NCBI RefSeq assembly: GCF_001640805.2
Contig: NC_066836.1
Coordinates: forward strand, 3,730,071-3,794,070
Direction of reading: 5' to 3'
DNA from: Lates calcarifer
Taxonomy: Eukaryota; Chordata; Actinopteri; Centropomidae
Length of the DNA: 64,000 bases
Below the pieces are notes generated by a model that saw nothing but the letters and a program-made list of their open reading frames with translations, had not been told where the DNA came from and did no database searches. The number at the start of each line of letters is the position of its first letter. The first letter of the stretch is position 1. Positions 11,741 through 22,983 of this stretch are shown here, piece by piece. The position numbers were made by a program, and so were the translations under genes.

Positions 11741-13084
11741 TGTTAAGCTTAACTTAACATCACATAGTAGGTGAATAGAACCTGATCTGACAAAATATTT
11801 TGGTGAGTTCATCTTTCTGCAGATGGTTTTAAACATTAGGATTTCATCTGGGCAAAAAAAAAACCTAGGCAGCTCTGGATGTCCCTTAAAGGGAATGAGA
11901 TACAGAGTATATTCCATCTCCACTCCACTTCAACTTTTTAGTTTTTAATTTGACCAATGAATGGCTACACTTAAATATAACTATACAAGGGACTACTGTA
12001 CTGTCCCTCTTGTTCACCTAATTACCTTTCTGCTACCATTTGGTTAAGTCAATGGTCCTTCTTGTGCAAAAATCAACCCTGACCATGATCATAATACTGT
12101 GTTGGATGTGGTCTCCCTTTTAATTTGTATCCCTTTCCCTTCAGAGAGTTTTACCACACCACTGCACTAACTTATCATTTTATTAGGCGGAGTGGTTTTG
12201 CCTTGTGACTCTTTTATAGACAAGCAATGCCTACTCACAACCACTTCACTTAGACTGCACATGTCTAAACTGTGACCAGTTCAACCAAAGAATTAAAGTT
12301 TCATCTTTACAGTTGTTAGAGTCAGCCACTCAGATTTATCTTGTGACTTCTTTGGGGGGCGGGGTCGTGACAAAGCACTGATCTAATACAGAGGCTATGC
12401 AACATCCTTTGTGAATGATATAATGTTCAGTTTTTGTCATAGAGGTGCTGACTCAACTATGTGACCATTGTCAAGCCCTAAGAAGTGGTGATGGCGTATT
12501 GTCCATCTCTAATGGCCTGATGTCACAGAACAGGCCACACTGTCAGACTGAAATACCTTTTGGGCATTGTGTGCAAAAACAACACATAGTAAAGTGCTTA
12601 ATACCAAAAATGTCATGAAAATAAAAAACACAAACTAAGAAACTCCAGGATCGCCAGTGTGAAAGTGTCTTGCCAGGTAGCTAATGTTGCCTTTCTAAGC
12701 AGACAAAGAGATCTGCCCTCTGTGTGCTGCTGTTGTTCTTATTTTCAACCACAGTGTTAGTCTTTCGAGCCTGTCGACGGGGTGCAAAAAGCATTCAGCT
12801 CTGAAGGATTTGAGAAACAGTGCAATCGTCCTGAATTTAAATAGGTTCAGGGCCCTGCGTACAGATGGCTGGGTACACAGCCAGATATGGCGTTCAATAG
12901 TTCAGAGCCCACTCTTTTCTCTCTCTAATCGCACCCTCTCTTTTTCTCATTGCTGTCTTTTGCGGCCTCTTTATCACTCTGCTTCTTTGTACACCTTGTG
13001 CATGTACATTCACAAACACACATCCAGAAGTACACACTGTTTTACTCTTTTTCATTCTCTCACTGTCTCTCTCACCCTCAGCCA
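11741..13084. other. non-genic stretch
   Basis: There is no gene and no element I recognise. A pyrimidine-rich tract begins near 12.9 kb and leads into the duplicated segment that follows. Confidence 0.5.
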
Positions 13085-13370
13085 GTGTTGCCTCTCTTTC
13101 TCCATCTAACATCCCCCCTTTTTCCCTCTCCCCACTTCCCATTTCCCAGTACTGAGGAATGAGATAAAGAAATCGTTTTTCTTTCACCGCCAATCAGGTC
13201 AGCACAATTACACAAACCAGCAAACACGCTTTTCTCTTTGTGTCTCTCTAACATGCCCTCTTTTTTCTCCCCCCTCCTTTTTCAAGTTTCCAAACACTGA
13301 GAAACGAGATAAAGAAATCACTTTTGGTGGTATTTACCGTGGCACAAACTAGCAAGTGTACACCTTGAAC
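13085..13370. repeat. diverged tandem duplication, about 155-bp unit
   Basis: Two adjacent units share, in the same order, CATCTAACATCC/CTCTAACATGCC, a C/T-rich stretch, CTGAG(G)AA(A/T)GAGATAAAGAAATC and a CACAAAC(C/T)AGCAA word. The GAGATAAAGAAATC word recurs at 13161 and 13316, a 155-base offset; the CACAAAC word recurs with a 132-base offset, so one unit has an internal deletion. It is non-coding and visible directly in the sequence. Confidence 0.75.
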
Positions 13371-15689
13371 TCTATCCACCATTTTCCTTGTCTCTCACCC
13401 TCAACCCTTTGTTTGTTCCTTTCCCTCAAGCACACACACATGCCTGCATATAGTCCCTCAAACATTTATTTTCTTTAAGTTTGTGCCTCAAAGGGAAGCA
13501 AACAGTGGAGATAAAGCAGTCCAGACTTTCACGTTTCACAGTACAAAGTCTGACACAATGAGGGAACAGCATTGCTGCAGCGCAACCGAGTGATAGATTA
13601 ACACCAGAGTACCAGATTAAAACAAATGGGGACCAGCGAAGGCTTCCAGACATCTCAGATCTCATCTGATGTAACAGGCCACCCGGGAAACCAGATGCAG
13701 GGAAAATGAAATGTGCTGGGAAGGCGCAATTCCACTGTGTCATGCATGCTAAGCTGTGTTACTTTCTGTCACCTTGATGTCTTCAGAACTTCAGTAGCTG
13801 TTTCTCAAAGGTGGCACCAGATTCATGCATTTATCTTGCAGTATTGTTGCCTGTATCTCAACTAGAAAACCTTTGAAATCAGTTCTTGCATAGTGTTTGC
13901 AAGGTACAACCACGCCCACAGTGCTCACACTAATCAACTGAACTGGACTGTGGGGTCAAGTGCACTCGGATCTGGGACTGGGGTCCCTGATGTGACATTT
14001 ATGAATGAAAATCATAGCAGGAAGAAAGAGTAGAACTGCACCAGTAAGAGAATAAACAGTGAAATATGAGAGAAAATAAATTCTGTATTGAATGTTCGGA
14101 AAAGCTCCAGTCAATGGATGTGCAGTTACATTAGTGTGATCTTAGCAATTCTATCTGTATCCTTAGAAGAACATATATATTGAGAAACATTCTGCAAAAC
14201 ACATACTAAACAGTATGTTTGCAGTCTTGCCATAGTATCCTTAAACTCCCTGTTATTTTCAGTTGAGCTGATTATTTCTGTTAAAACAGAATCTTATGTA
14301 AACCACTAACTTCATACTTTTCTTAGTGATTTATTCAGTAGTACTCATGGTGGTCCATGCATTTGTTTGCTTCTTGTCTGGCATGAAGGGTAGACATTTA
14401 ATCCAAACAAGTTAATTAGCAGGGAGATACCATCGGCGCAAACGAGGCTAATGAAATAAACACTGTCCTAAAAGAAGAGATTAGCAATTAAGCTATTGGA
14501 GCACAGAGTCATTTATGTTCCATTGTGCTGTCTTTTAATGTGGCACAGTAATGAATACTGCTCCTGCCTTTTATTTCTTTGTGTGTCTATGTGTGTGTGG
14601 GAAGTATGAATATGTGCTGCTGGGTAATAATAACCCTCTCTTGCCTATTTGTTTACCAGCCTTTGTTTACTGAAGGACAGTATGGCTATCTTCTGTTTTA
14701 CAGCTACAAAGCTGACACATTGTACAAACTATCCTACACTTCCTGTATATGAGATGATGGTGTGTTTATATTTGACAGTGAGAGTTATGGATGATCTTAT
14801 TGAGTTTATTGTCCTGCTCAGTACACTGTTGTGAAAGATGGCTGATTTAAATAAATGGTAGTTTGAGAGTTGGTGTGTGCCTGCACGTGTGTTTATTTGA
14901 CTGCAGAAAGTGTGTGTATATACAATACATGTGTTTGCCTCTGCACACATATTTGTGGGTATGAAATTCCTGCACATGCACATTATATATACAAACCCCT
15001 GTCACACATTCCTCACATCCTTTGCAAATCAGAGAAGGTTCATGTGCTCTGCATCCTCCATGTGCCATGCATCTGCCTGTGTGTACACTATATTACATTC
15101 ACAAACACACAGGAAACACAAACTGCTCACGGCTGCGTGTGTGCGTGATTCATCTGGTGTAGTCCTGTTCTTGCTGATGAATGGAGAGCAGAGGGCTCTA
15201 CAGCGACCAGGACACATGGCAACTCCCCCTTGACTTTATCAGCCACAACTCTGTTCATTTTGCACATCTATCTATCTGTCCAGCAGTAGCTAGAGAAGTC
15301 ATTAACCTGCAGGCCCTCTGGGTTCCTGAATGCCACTGACCAGAGAGAGAGAGATTATTTGTGCTCTTTTGTCTGAAATTTTGAAGGAATGATCTTTGGA
15401 CCTTCAACCTTATCTCTTACAAACACATTCACCACAAGTTTGCTGTAAATGCATGAATTATAGCAATGTTTTTTCTAATCCAGGTTTTGTGACATCCTTT
15501 TTGTGACAGCACTTCTTGTGCTGTTAGGCAGTAGTATGCTTCACATGAAGAGATTTTTGATTTTTGACCTGACATGCTCTTTCTGACTGGAACTGTGGGG
15601 GCTGCGTTTGACAAACTTTCCAAAGACACTCCATTGACTGTCTCACTGGGGTGTGCAGAAGTATGAAGGCTTCCCTCTTAAGTGCTCTT
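13371..15689. other. non-genic stretch
   Basis: There is no gene. About 14395-14560 is repeat-free with TTAATTAG and TAATGAAAT words and could be a conserved element. 14.87-15.15 kb is rich in imperfect CA/TG and explains several chance frames there. A stretch near 13.9-14.0 kb resembles a common fish repeat, but not clearly enough to call. Confidence 0.4.
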
Positions 15690-15835
15690 TTCATTCTTTA
15701 CACAATTACTTCAGTCACTTTTGCTGTGTGCTACCAAGTGCAATAGCCTGAATGCCTTCTGGGAGACACTGTCAGAAAGTGTGTGCCATTATCCCCACTT
15801 GTAGGATTCTTTGTGTCTTGCCTCTTTCTGTGATG
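15690..15835 (+). repeat. dispersed repeat, copy 1 of a pair
   Basis: It shares a collinear series of words with 57050-57165: ACACAATTACTT, then a CCTT..G.AGAcACTGTC core, then AAAGTGTGTGCCATTATCCCCA (copy 2 has A for G). The flanks diverge quickly. The element class is unknown. Confidence 0.55.
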
Positions 15836-15914
15836 GTAGATTAGACATGGTTGGACAGCACTTAGTCCAACCTACTTCACTGGAGTATACCTAGACCTTT
15901 TGGATGCTAAAATG

Positions 15915-16080
15915 ACTTGAATGTGCTCTAAGTTAAGTTATCGCTACATAGCCAACATTAGCATCAACACCTGTTTACTTACCAGTCAAGAAGACATGTT
16001 GCAAGTTCAGCATCAAACTTCCTTTACTCACCAAAAGCTGACTCCAGCGGTGGAAAGCAAACTCAGTGTTAACTCTTGTT
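15915..16080 (+). repeat. teleost repeat, left copy of an inverted pair
   Basis: The 40 bases at 15943-15982 match the reverse complement of 16579-16618 at 34 of 40 positions, and similarity continues outward to a TGCTNTA.GT word. The sequence GCTACATAGCCAACATTAGC and the downstream CATCAAACTTCCTTTACTCACC region resemble a repeat I know from other percomorph genomes. The retroelement end at 16081 begins directly where this copy stops. Confidence 0.6.
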
Positions 16081-16440
16081 TTCAATTCAATTCAATTCAA
16101 TTCAATTCAATTCAATTTTATTTATATAGCGCCATATCACAACAACAGTCATCTCAAGGCACTTTTCATATAGAGCAGGTCTAGACCATACTCTTTAAAA
16201 TAGGTATTTACAGAGAGAGACCCAACAAATCCCACCAAGAGCAAGCACTAGGCGACAGTGGCAAGGAAAAACTTCCTTTTAAGAGGCAGAAACCTCGAGC
16301 AGAACCGGACTCAGGGTGGGCGGCCATCTGCCTCGACCGGTTGGGTTAAGAAGGAGAGAGAGGGGGAGAGGAGGGAGAGGGGGTAGGGAATAGCGAAAGA
16401 AGAACATAGCAGCATTTTGGTTCTTCTTCTAGCCCCTACC
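16081..16440 (-). mobile_element. fish non-LTR retrotransposon 3' end with TTCAA repeat tail, minus strand
   Basis: It starts with seven TTCAA units, then TTTATTTATATAGCGCCATATC, a CTCAAGGCACTTTTCATAT segment, a GCAAGCACTAGGCGACAGTGG segment, GGAAAAACTTCCTTTTAA, and GGGCGGCCATCTGCCTCGACC. Read on the minus strand this is the widespread fish 3' terminus in which a GGCGCTATATAAAT motif precedes a pentanucleotide tail. It is non-coding and truncated toward 16440, ending in a GA-rich stretch. Whether the parent is a LINE (Expander/Rex type) or a SINE that borrows its tail cannot be told here. Confidence 0.85.
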
Positions 16441-16645
16441 TGTTGCGTCTTGTAATACCACTTCAGTGAGTCAATCTAGTGTCCAGTCTGCCCTGTCCAA
16501 CATGAGAGGATGAGGAAGTAGCACTGCTCAGAGGGTGTATTCTAATCTCTTGTAAACGTAATAATGGCTGAAGCTTGTGTAAGTAAATAGCTGTTGATGC
16601 TAACACTGGTTATGTAGCAATTGTAAAAACATACATATAGCACCT
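16441..16645 (-). repeat. teleost repeat, right copy of an inverted pair
   Basis: This is the inverted partner of 15915-16080; the 40-base arm lies at 16579-16618 and the copy ends near CATATAGCACCTTTAA. The inner part (CACTTCAGTGAGTCAATCTAGTGTCCAG) is not represented in the left copy, so the two are different fragments of one longer element. Confidence 0.55.
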
Positions 16646-19389
16646 TTAAGGTTGGGAAAAGATTCTGGTTTTGGTATAATAATGAAAAAGTCAAGTCTTG
16701 TGTTTCTGCAGGTGTGCCTGTGTTACACACAGGAATGTAGTATGTGTAGTAAGTGTGTATATGCTTTTGCACAGGCTGTCTCTGTTAGCTTATCTAATCT
16801 TTCCATGGCTTATTTTAGAGTATCCGTGCCTGTGTGTGAGTCCATGTCTGAATTCATGCTGTGTGTGAGTGTGCATGTATAGTGGCTGTCTCCACCTGCT
16901 TATCTGAGGTTTCTAGGCCATTTTTTATGGTATCTCACGCAGAAACTCTGAATGTGAATATGTCTTTGTCTCTGTGTGCACCTTCTGTTGTTTTAGTTTT
17001 ATTTAAAAGCCAATGCACATTAGTAAACATACAAATAAAAAAAAATACTGTGCAGCAGATCATCTGAATTTCATCCATTATCCTTTAAATGATGAGCTTA
17101 TTTGTGTCTGTTTGCATTTCTGCAGATTTACATCAGTGTTTGTTCATGTGTACATGTTCACGAAAATGCCTTCATGCCACATTTGTGTGTGCACTTGCAC
17201 ATAACTGAGTCAGTGTGTCTCCGTCTACCCATTCAGGCTGTATACGGGTGTGTATTCAGGTGTATGTGAACATAGGAGACAGTTGCCCCAGCAGAAGTCA
17301 TCTCTCATGTCCCCCTCCTAAACAATAGCCTATTGTGGCACCTAGGCAGACTGACAGATTCAATATAGCTGCTGCAATAGAAAGCAGATTAAGTCACTGC
17401 ATCATTGCTTACGGCTCCTTTTAGATGCCATTAATTGCCTTCATCATTGGCAGCCATTCTTTAGCTTGAAGTAAAAAGGTTTAAGAAAAATGAACGCTTT
17501 AGCAAGAATGGATATCACCATTTCAGAAGCAGTGGCTGAGCTCATTTACTGTCGGCCTGTAAAGGAGCTGTATTGTTTGGGGGTTTGTTTTTAACCGCAA
17601 TGATAAAATAATACAGTGATAAAGTATCACCTCATAATATAAAACACAGAATAACAGTTACTTCAGTTATAAAACTTTCAAAACAAACACAGCAAGATGG
17701 CAGCCAGAGATGTTTCATCGCAACACATTATAAATGATAAACCTTGTCTTTTGCTTCAGGGCCAGCTGCCTCAATAAAACCCAATGTATTTATGTGGCAT
17801 GTCCTGATGGATATAACATATAACACAAACTGCTGTGTCTCTATAACAAACAAAGACCAAGTCACTTGCCTTATTCAGTGCTATGATAGGTTTTGGCTGT
17901 CGGCCCCTTTGTGATGTCATTCCTCTTGGATTCAGTGTCATTCCTGTTGGGTTTCGTCGACTGTACTCCAGAAAGGGCACAGAGGGACTATCGTACAGTT
18001 TAACTTGGAGACATAACATGCCAAAGTTCATCCAGTTATCACCTATGAGTGTTTTTTCTGTTAAACCAGCTCTGATTCCAGTATCACACACATACCTCTC
18101 TCTTAGTACTGACAAATGGTGTATGACTTGTAGCCCTTTTTATACATAGTTCCTTGAATTTAGGACAGTACTGGAGGATAGCAATGATCCTACAAATGCA
18201 GACAGACAACCAAAGAGATATGAGAAAACACTGGAATATTTCTGTCTGGCTGAGTCAGTCACCTGTCCTCAATCTAACAGTGCATATGTTTCACTTACTT
18301 AGACCAGAATGAAAACAAAAAGCCCTTGAAACAAGCAAGAAGTGAGGCTGGGTGAAGTGCAGGCCTTAAAGACCATAAACAGGGGAGATAGAAAGTATCT
18401 GCTGATGTCTATGGTTGGCTGACTTCTTTAAGATTATAGTTATACAGTTTCTGTCCTTTTGTTTTCACACTTTCTTCTATGGCTGCCTCTGTGTCAGTCT
18501 ACTGCATCACACATCTTCACCCATCTCCCATGAGCATCAAGATGAGAAGCAGGATGGCTGCACCAGATGAGTATTTTTAAGCAAACGTTTTTCTCTTAAA
18601 CAGTAAATTGGAAGACTTGGGCATCAGACTGAGCGGCACTTTCGTGATTAATGGCACTACTTTGTGAGGCACTCCATGGAGCAAATAACCACAATAGCAG
18701 AGACGAGGGCTCTAAAAGCTGTGGACTGCACTGCAGGAGATCAGGAACTGCAGCAACTGAGAGCATAAAACTGTATGGAAGGAGCTGGCAGGAGAAAAAA
18801 GCCAAACATATCTTCATATTCATTATTGTAGAGATGGGGAGGACAGAGGGGTATTCATGTAACACCCTGAGGCCTTTGGTTGTGAGCTGAAAGAGAACTC
18901 AAGAATTTGAACTCTGAAGTGCCAGAAAGTTCCCTTTTTCCCTCCACTGGCTTCCAATAAGCTCATTTTTATTCCATTCCTCCGTCTACATTTAATTTAC
19001 TTGGCGGAGGTTTGTTTTGTTCCAGGGCTTCACCCAAATTCATTTTACAGAAGGCTACATGAGCTTCTACAAAGGCTCTCATTGGAATTTAATAGATGTC
19101 ATTAAATAATGGAACCATGATTTTTTTTTAAATGTAAAAATGCACCCGTCTTATCAGACCAAATCCCTACGCTGGGGGGAGAAGCAGCAAGAATTTTGGA
19201 CTCACTAACGATGTGTGAGCCTCTTAAACATTTCATAAAAACTTTGACTTCACCAGTGTGTAAAATTAATAAGAACAGTTTCACGATCTCCTCCTTCCTC
19301 TGCCTTCCTTTTAAGTTTATCCTTGTTCCCAAAGCAACTCACTTGATGCTTTTAATTTTTTAACTTGCTAGATACATACATGTTTCTCA
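16646..19389. other. non-genic stretch
   Basis: There is no gene. It holds TG-rich low-complexity text at 16.7-17.3 kb. Repeat-free blocks at about 17.39-17.58 kb and 18.89-19.08 kb have the look of conserved non-coding sequence. 17.78-18.15 kb is open on both strands, but neither translation is protein-like. Confidence 0.4.
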
Positions 19390-19455
19390 CAGTGGAAAGA
19401 ATAGTTTGACATTTTAAAAAATACGCTTATTTGCTTTTTCAGAGTGAGATGGGAA
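19390..19455 (+). repeat. percomorph interspersed repeat, 5' fragment
   Basis: It contains GGAAAGAATAGTTTGACATT, AAAATACGCTTATTTGC and a GAGTGAGATGGGAA word, the beginning of a very common percomorph repeat. Other fragments of the same family lie at 24955-25110 (inverted) and 27070-27240. Confidence 0.6.
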
Positions 19456-19766
19456 TCATTATGTTTTCATAATGCAGCCAGTAAATTAAGCATTTCTTGG
19501 CAGTCTGCAGTGACATCCTAGAGTCTCTGCTGATTGTGTGGCAGTGGCAGACTCCATGAAGCCACTTCACCTGGCAAAGAAATAGCCGTGGCTTATGCAA
19601 GTGGTATGAGAGTTTCTATAGATTAAACAAATGAGATATACTGTAGTGAGCCTTAAGGTTTGTCCACACAGAAAGCACAGTGAATTTTCACCTTGCATCA
19701 TTTTGAGTACAAATTTAACTACTGAACCATTTGTGATTATGTTCCCCAAACAGCCAGTGTACTGTA

Positions 19767-19782
19767 CTGTACAGCTGTACAG
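19767..19782. repeat. 16-bp perfect palindrome
   Basis: CTGTACAGCTGTACAG is identical to its reverse complement and is preceded by a further TACTGTACTGT repeat, so slippage could have produced it. Confidence 0.95.
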
Positions 19783-19911
19783 ATGTAAGCTGTAAGATAG
19801 CTGTGCCTCTGGCTAAACTAAAAACTGACCATAATGTCCAATTCTTTCTGTTATTTCCATCTAACCTCTCTTTCTTTCTCTCATCTCTGTACATTTATGA
19901 AGCAGGCATAA

Positions 19912-19933
19912 GCATATGCCTCGAGGCATATGC
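19912..19933. repeat. 22-bp perfect palindrome
   Basis: The half-site is GCATATGCCTC, followed directly by its exact reverse complement, with no spacer. A partial extra copy of the half-site (GGCATAAGC) lies just upstream. Confidence 0.97.
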
Positions 19934-21750
19934 ACAGGTTTTTCGCTGAAATTGAAACATTTTCAACTTGCGCCACATTTGCACCGCCTTGGGTGAATTC
20001 ACATCTAATAGCGTCTCCGTATGTAATCACACTGCCTCTAAAATTTGCTTCATGTTCTATCTGAACAGTCAGAGGTGCTGGTCGGTGGATTTGTTACCTT
20101 TGGTCTTTGTAAGAGAAGCTCATGGCTGTAGTTTATCTGTGCACATGTGAGAGCTGTTCATTCTGCAATTAGAACTAAGCAGATCAAAGTACAGACACAT
20201 ACTACATGTTTTCATTTAGCTCAAGTTTATTTAAGCTTCTGTTGACTTTTTTCCCTCACACCTGTTTTACTGGCTTTATTTTACCTTTATGGTGTATTGT
20301 AAATTGTTTCAGTGTCCTCTTCTGTCTGTGTTTTTGCTCAGTTATTTCCTTTGACCTGTTCTTAATCTTGTCCTCACATGCAGCGTATCATACAGACTTT
20401 ACACAGTCAGTCAGTACTAAAATTAATTTGATACTTATCTGGCTCCAACTCCTTTGCTGGTTCTGCAAAAAATCCATTTGGCAATAACAGTGAGGACTTT
20501 GGAAGTCATGCTACTGAAATTCTTCTCTTGATAGCAGAGCCAAGATACTTTTTGTGAAACTCAGTCCAGGTTGTCTCCTTTGCAGAAAATCATCTTTTTT
20601 TCACCTCCAGATGGAAAAGAGCGAGAGATATCGAGGGACTAAAACCTGTCATCCCTCTTACTTCTCAAACATGGCTGTTGAATTACAAAGAAGACATTTT
20701 GGCTGTGGACAAAACCTAAGCACCAGTGCAGACTGGTGTTGAGTAAAGTGAGAATCAGCAGGCAGCTCTTCCCTCATTCTTTTTCATCCATATAAAACGA
20801 AATGAGAGCTGAGAAACCAATGTAAGAGGTGGATGGATATTTGTGCCACCTGCGGCGCAGAACATGTCGACCGTTGAAAATAACTATTTACAAAAAGTCA
20901 TTTGGATTCAGCCTCAGACTCAGGCTATTTGATGAGACACTGATCCCCCTGGTGACATCAGAACATCATTTTATGTTGCTCCTCTCATTGCTGCCTCTTT
21001 ACTGCAGAAAACACAGTGTGGGATCAGATAGAACCTATAAGGCACCGTTCCCTTAACTTAGTGGTTAATGTAATTATGCCATTTTAATGTTTTTTTTTCC
21101 TAATCCCCTTCGTTTTCACCTTACAGGCCATTTTAATTTGCTAATGAAGGGATTATCGGAATTTACTCTTTGAAAAAGCCCTTAAATCTATGTAGATAAC
21201 TCATCATAAAAACCTAAATACATTACAGCCCATCACTTTATCTATTAATCATCCCAAAATTTGGGCCAAACCCCTACATTTGCACCTTAATTGAAAATTT
21301 GGGTCCATTTATTAAAGAAATTAAGTGATACTTGTAATTAATCCCTCCAGTCCAAGCAGAAAACCCCCTAGGAAGCCCTAAGATGTTACAGGTCATTGAT
21401 TTACACATTAACGTATCTAAGTTTGCGATTAATCAATTATATACTGTATCTGAACACTGAAAAAGAATCTTAAAATACCATTTATTTGCATTTGTGTCTG
21501 ACCCAAATCGATAATGGATTAGTTATAAATTAAAATTTATAAAATTAAAATTTGTTTTTTTTAAGGGGTTTCATGTTTTAAATTCATGGACAAATGAAGG
21601 CTCTCTGGGTACCATACAGAACACCTTGATGTTAGATTAAAACGTTTGCTTGTCTTCAGGGGCATATCGATTAATTAAGGGTTTTTTAAGGGGGTTTTCT
21701 TTCATAGTGGTTGCACACTGCATGTGTGTATTTACGCAGACATGCTAACT

Positions 21751-21804
<54 letters not shown>

Positions 21805-22958
21805 TGTGCATGCTCAGAATGCTTAATAAAAAAGGATGAGTCTAAACACTCTGAAGTAGCTCCATCTCCACGGTAGCACACTGTGCTCTATAATATAAAA
21901 GCCTGGTGATTTCATCCACCTTGATTAAATTTAGTTGCAGATCACATATGCGAGCAAACGTGTGTTACCTTGGCAACTGTTGATCACACTTCAACCCTTT
22001 TATTTTTCACATAGAATGGCTGGCATGTGTTAAAGGCGTATTATCCACAGTGGTCTGGTTTGCTGTGAGAATTTCTAGCGTATTGTAAAGACGATTGTTT
22101 ATTCCTGACAAATGAATGCAGAGACTGTAGTTGATTAACAGTATGGCTGTCGGTTGTTCTTGTACTCAGAGAATTCGTGTAATTGTTTCCCTGTAATACT
22201 AGCTTCATACGCTTTTGTTGTATATACATAGGTAGGTAATGACATTCTCATTTTGGAAAATTATGTAATTTACCTCTACTGAAGATTAGGTATGAAGGAG
22301 GTATCAGTATTGTTTGCGTTGGCAGCTGTTTGATAGTATAGTGTATGGTTTATATAGAAATAATTAAGCTTTATACCACAAGAAACCTCTGTGAGGTCAG
22401 ACTTTTGAGATGATTACTCAGTCAGATTAAATGGCCATGGTCCTGCCATGACTTGAGTGACACGTAGAGCTGATCGAGCAGGAGCAGCCAGAGACAGACT
22501 TCTGGGCTCAGGAATTTCAACAAGCATGGCGACCACTCAATTCACTCACCTTCTCAAGGTGAGAGAAGGCAAAACATGTTAATATGCTCCTCAGGCCTTT
22601 ATGAGGTATTGTAGATACAGTCAGTTGTCTTCTGTTGCACACAGGACAAAATAATTAATTGTTATGCTTGAGAACCTTGATGTTCCTGATGTCCCTTGTC
22701 TGCCGGATCAGCCCATCTTCAGGCTGATATTATGTAGTTTGATCCCAGCTTTAAAGGCTCCTGGGGATCATTGGATCCCAGTTTGGGCACTGCTGCTATC
22801 AGTCTGTGTTTCTGCTTTATGAGATGAGAGGAGCTCAGGATCAAAAGTCTGTTAATTGATGCTCCTCTTCCTGATCTCAGCATATGGCGAGCTGATGCAC
22901 TGCTTAATGTTGATTCCCAGGCGAGAGATGCCTGGTGAATCACATACAACACAAACAC
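19934..22958. other. non-genic stretch with an AT-rich regulatory-like block
   Basis: There is no called gene. About 21060-21420 is a dense AT-rich block with repeated TTAATT, CTAATGA and ATTAATC words and no simple repeats, typical of deeply conserved non-coding DNA. At 22526 an ATG in a good context opens 11 codons (MATTQFTHLLK) ending at an AAG before GTGAGA. It could be a first exon but is too short to call. Confidence 0.35.
21755..21801. repeat. TG microsatellite
   Basis: About 23 uninterrupted TG units. Confidence 0.98.
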
Positions 22959-22983
22959 ATACACACACACACACACACACACA
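22959..22983. repeat. CA microsatellite
   Basis: About 12 CA units at the end of a CA-rich stretch. Confidence 0.95.
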
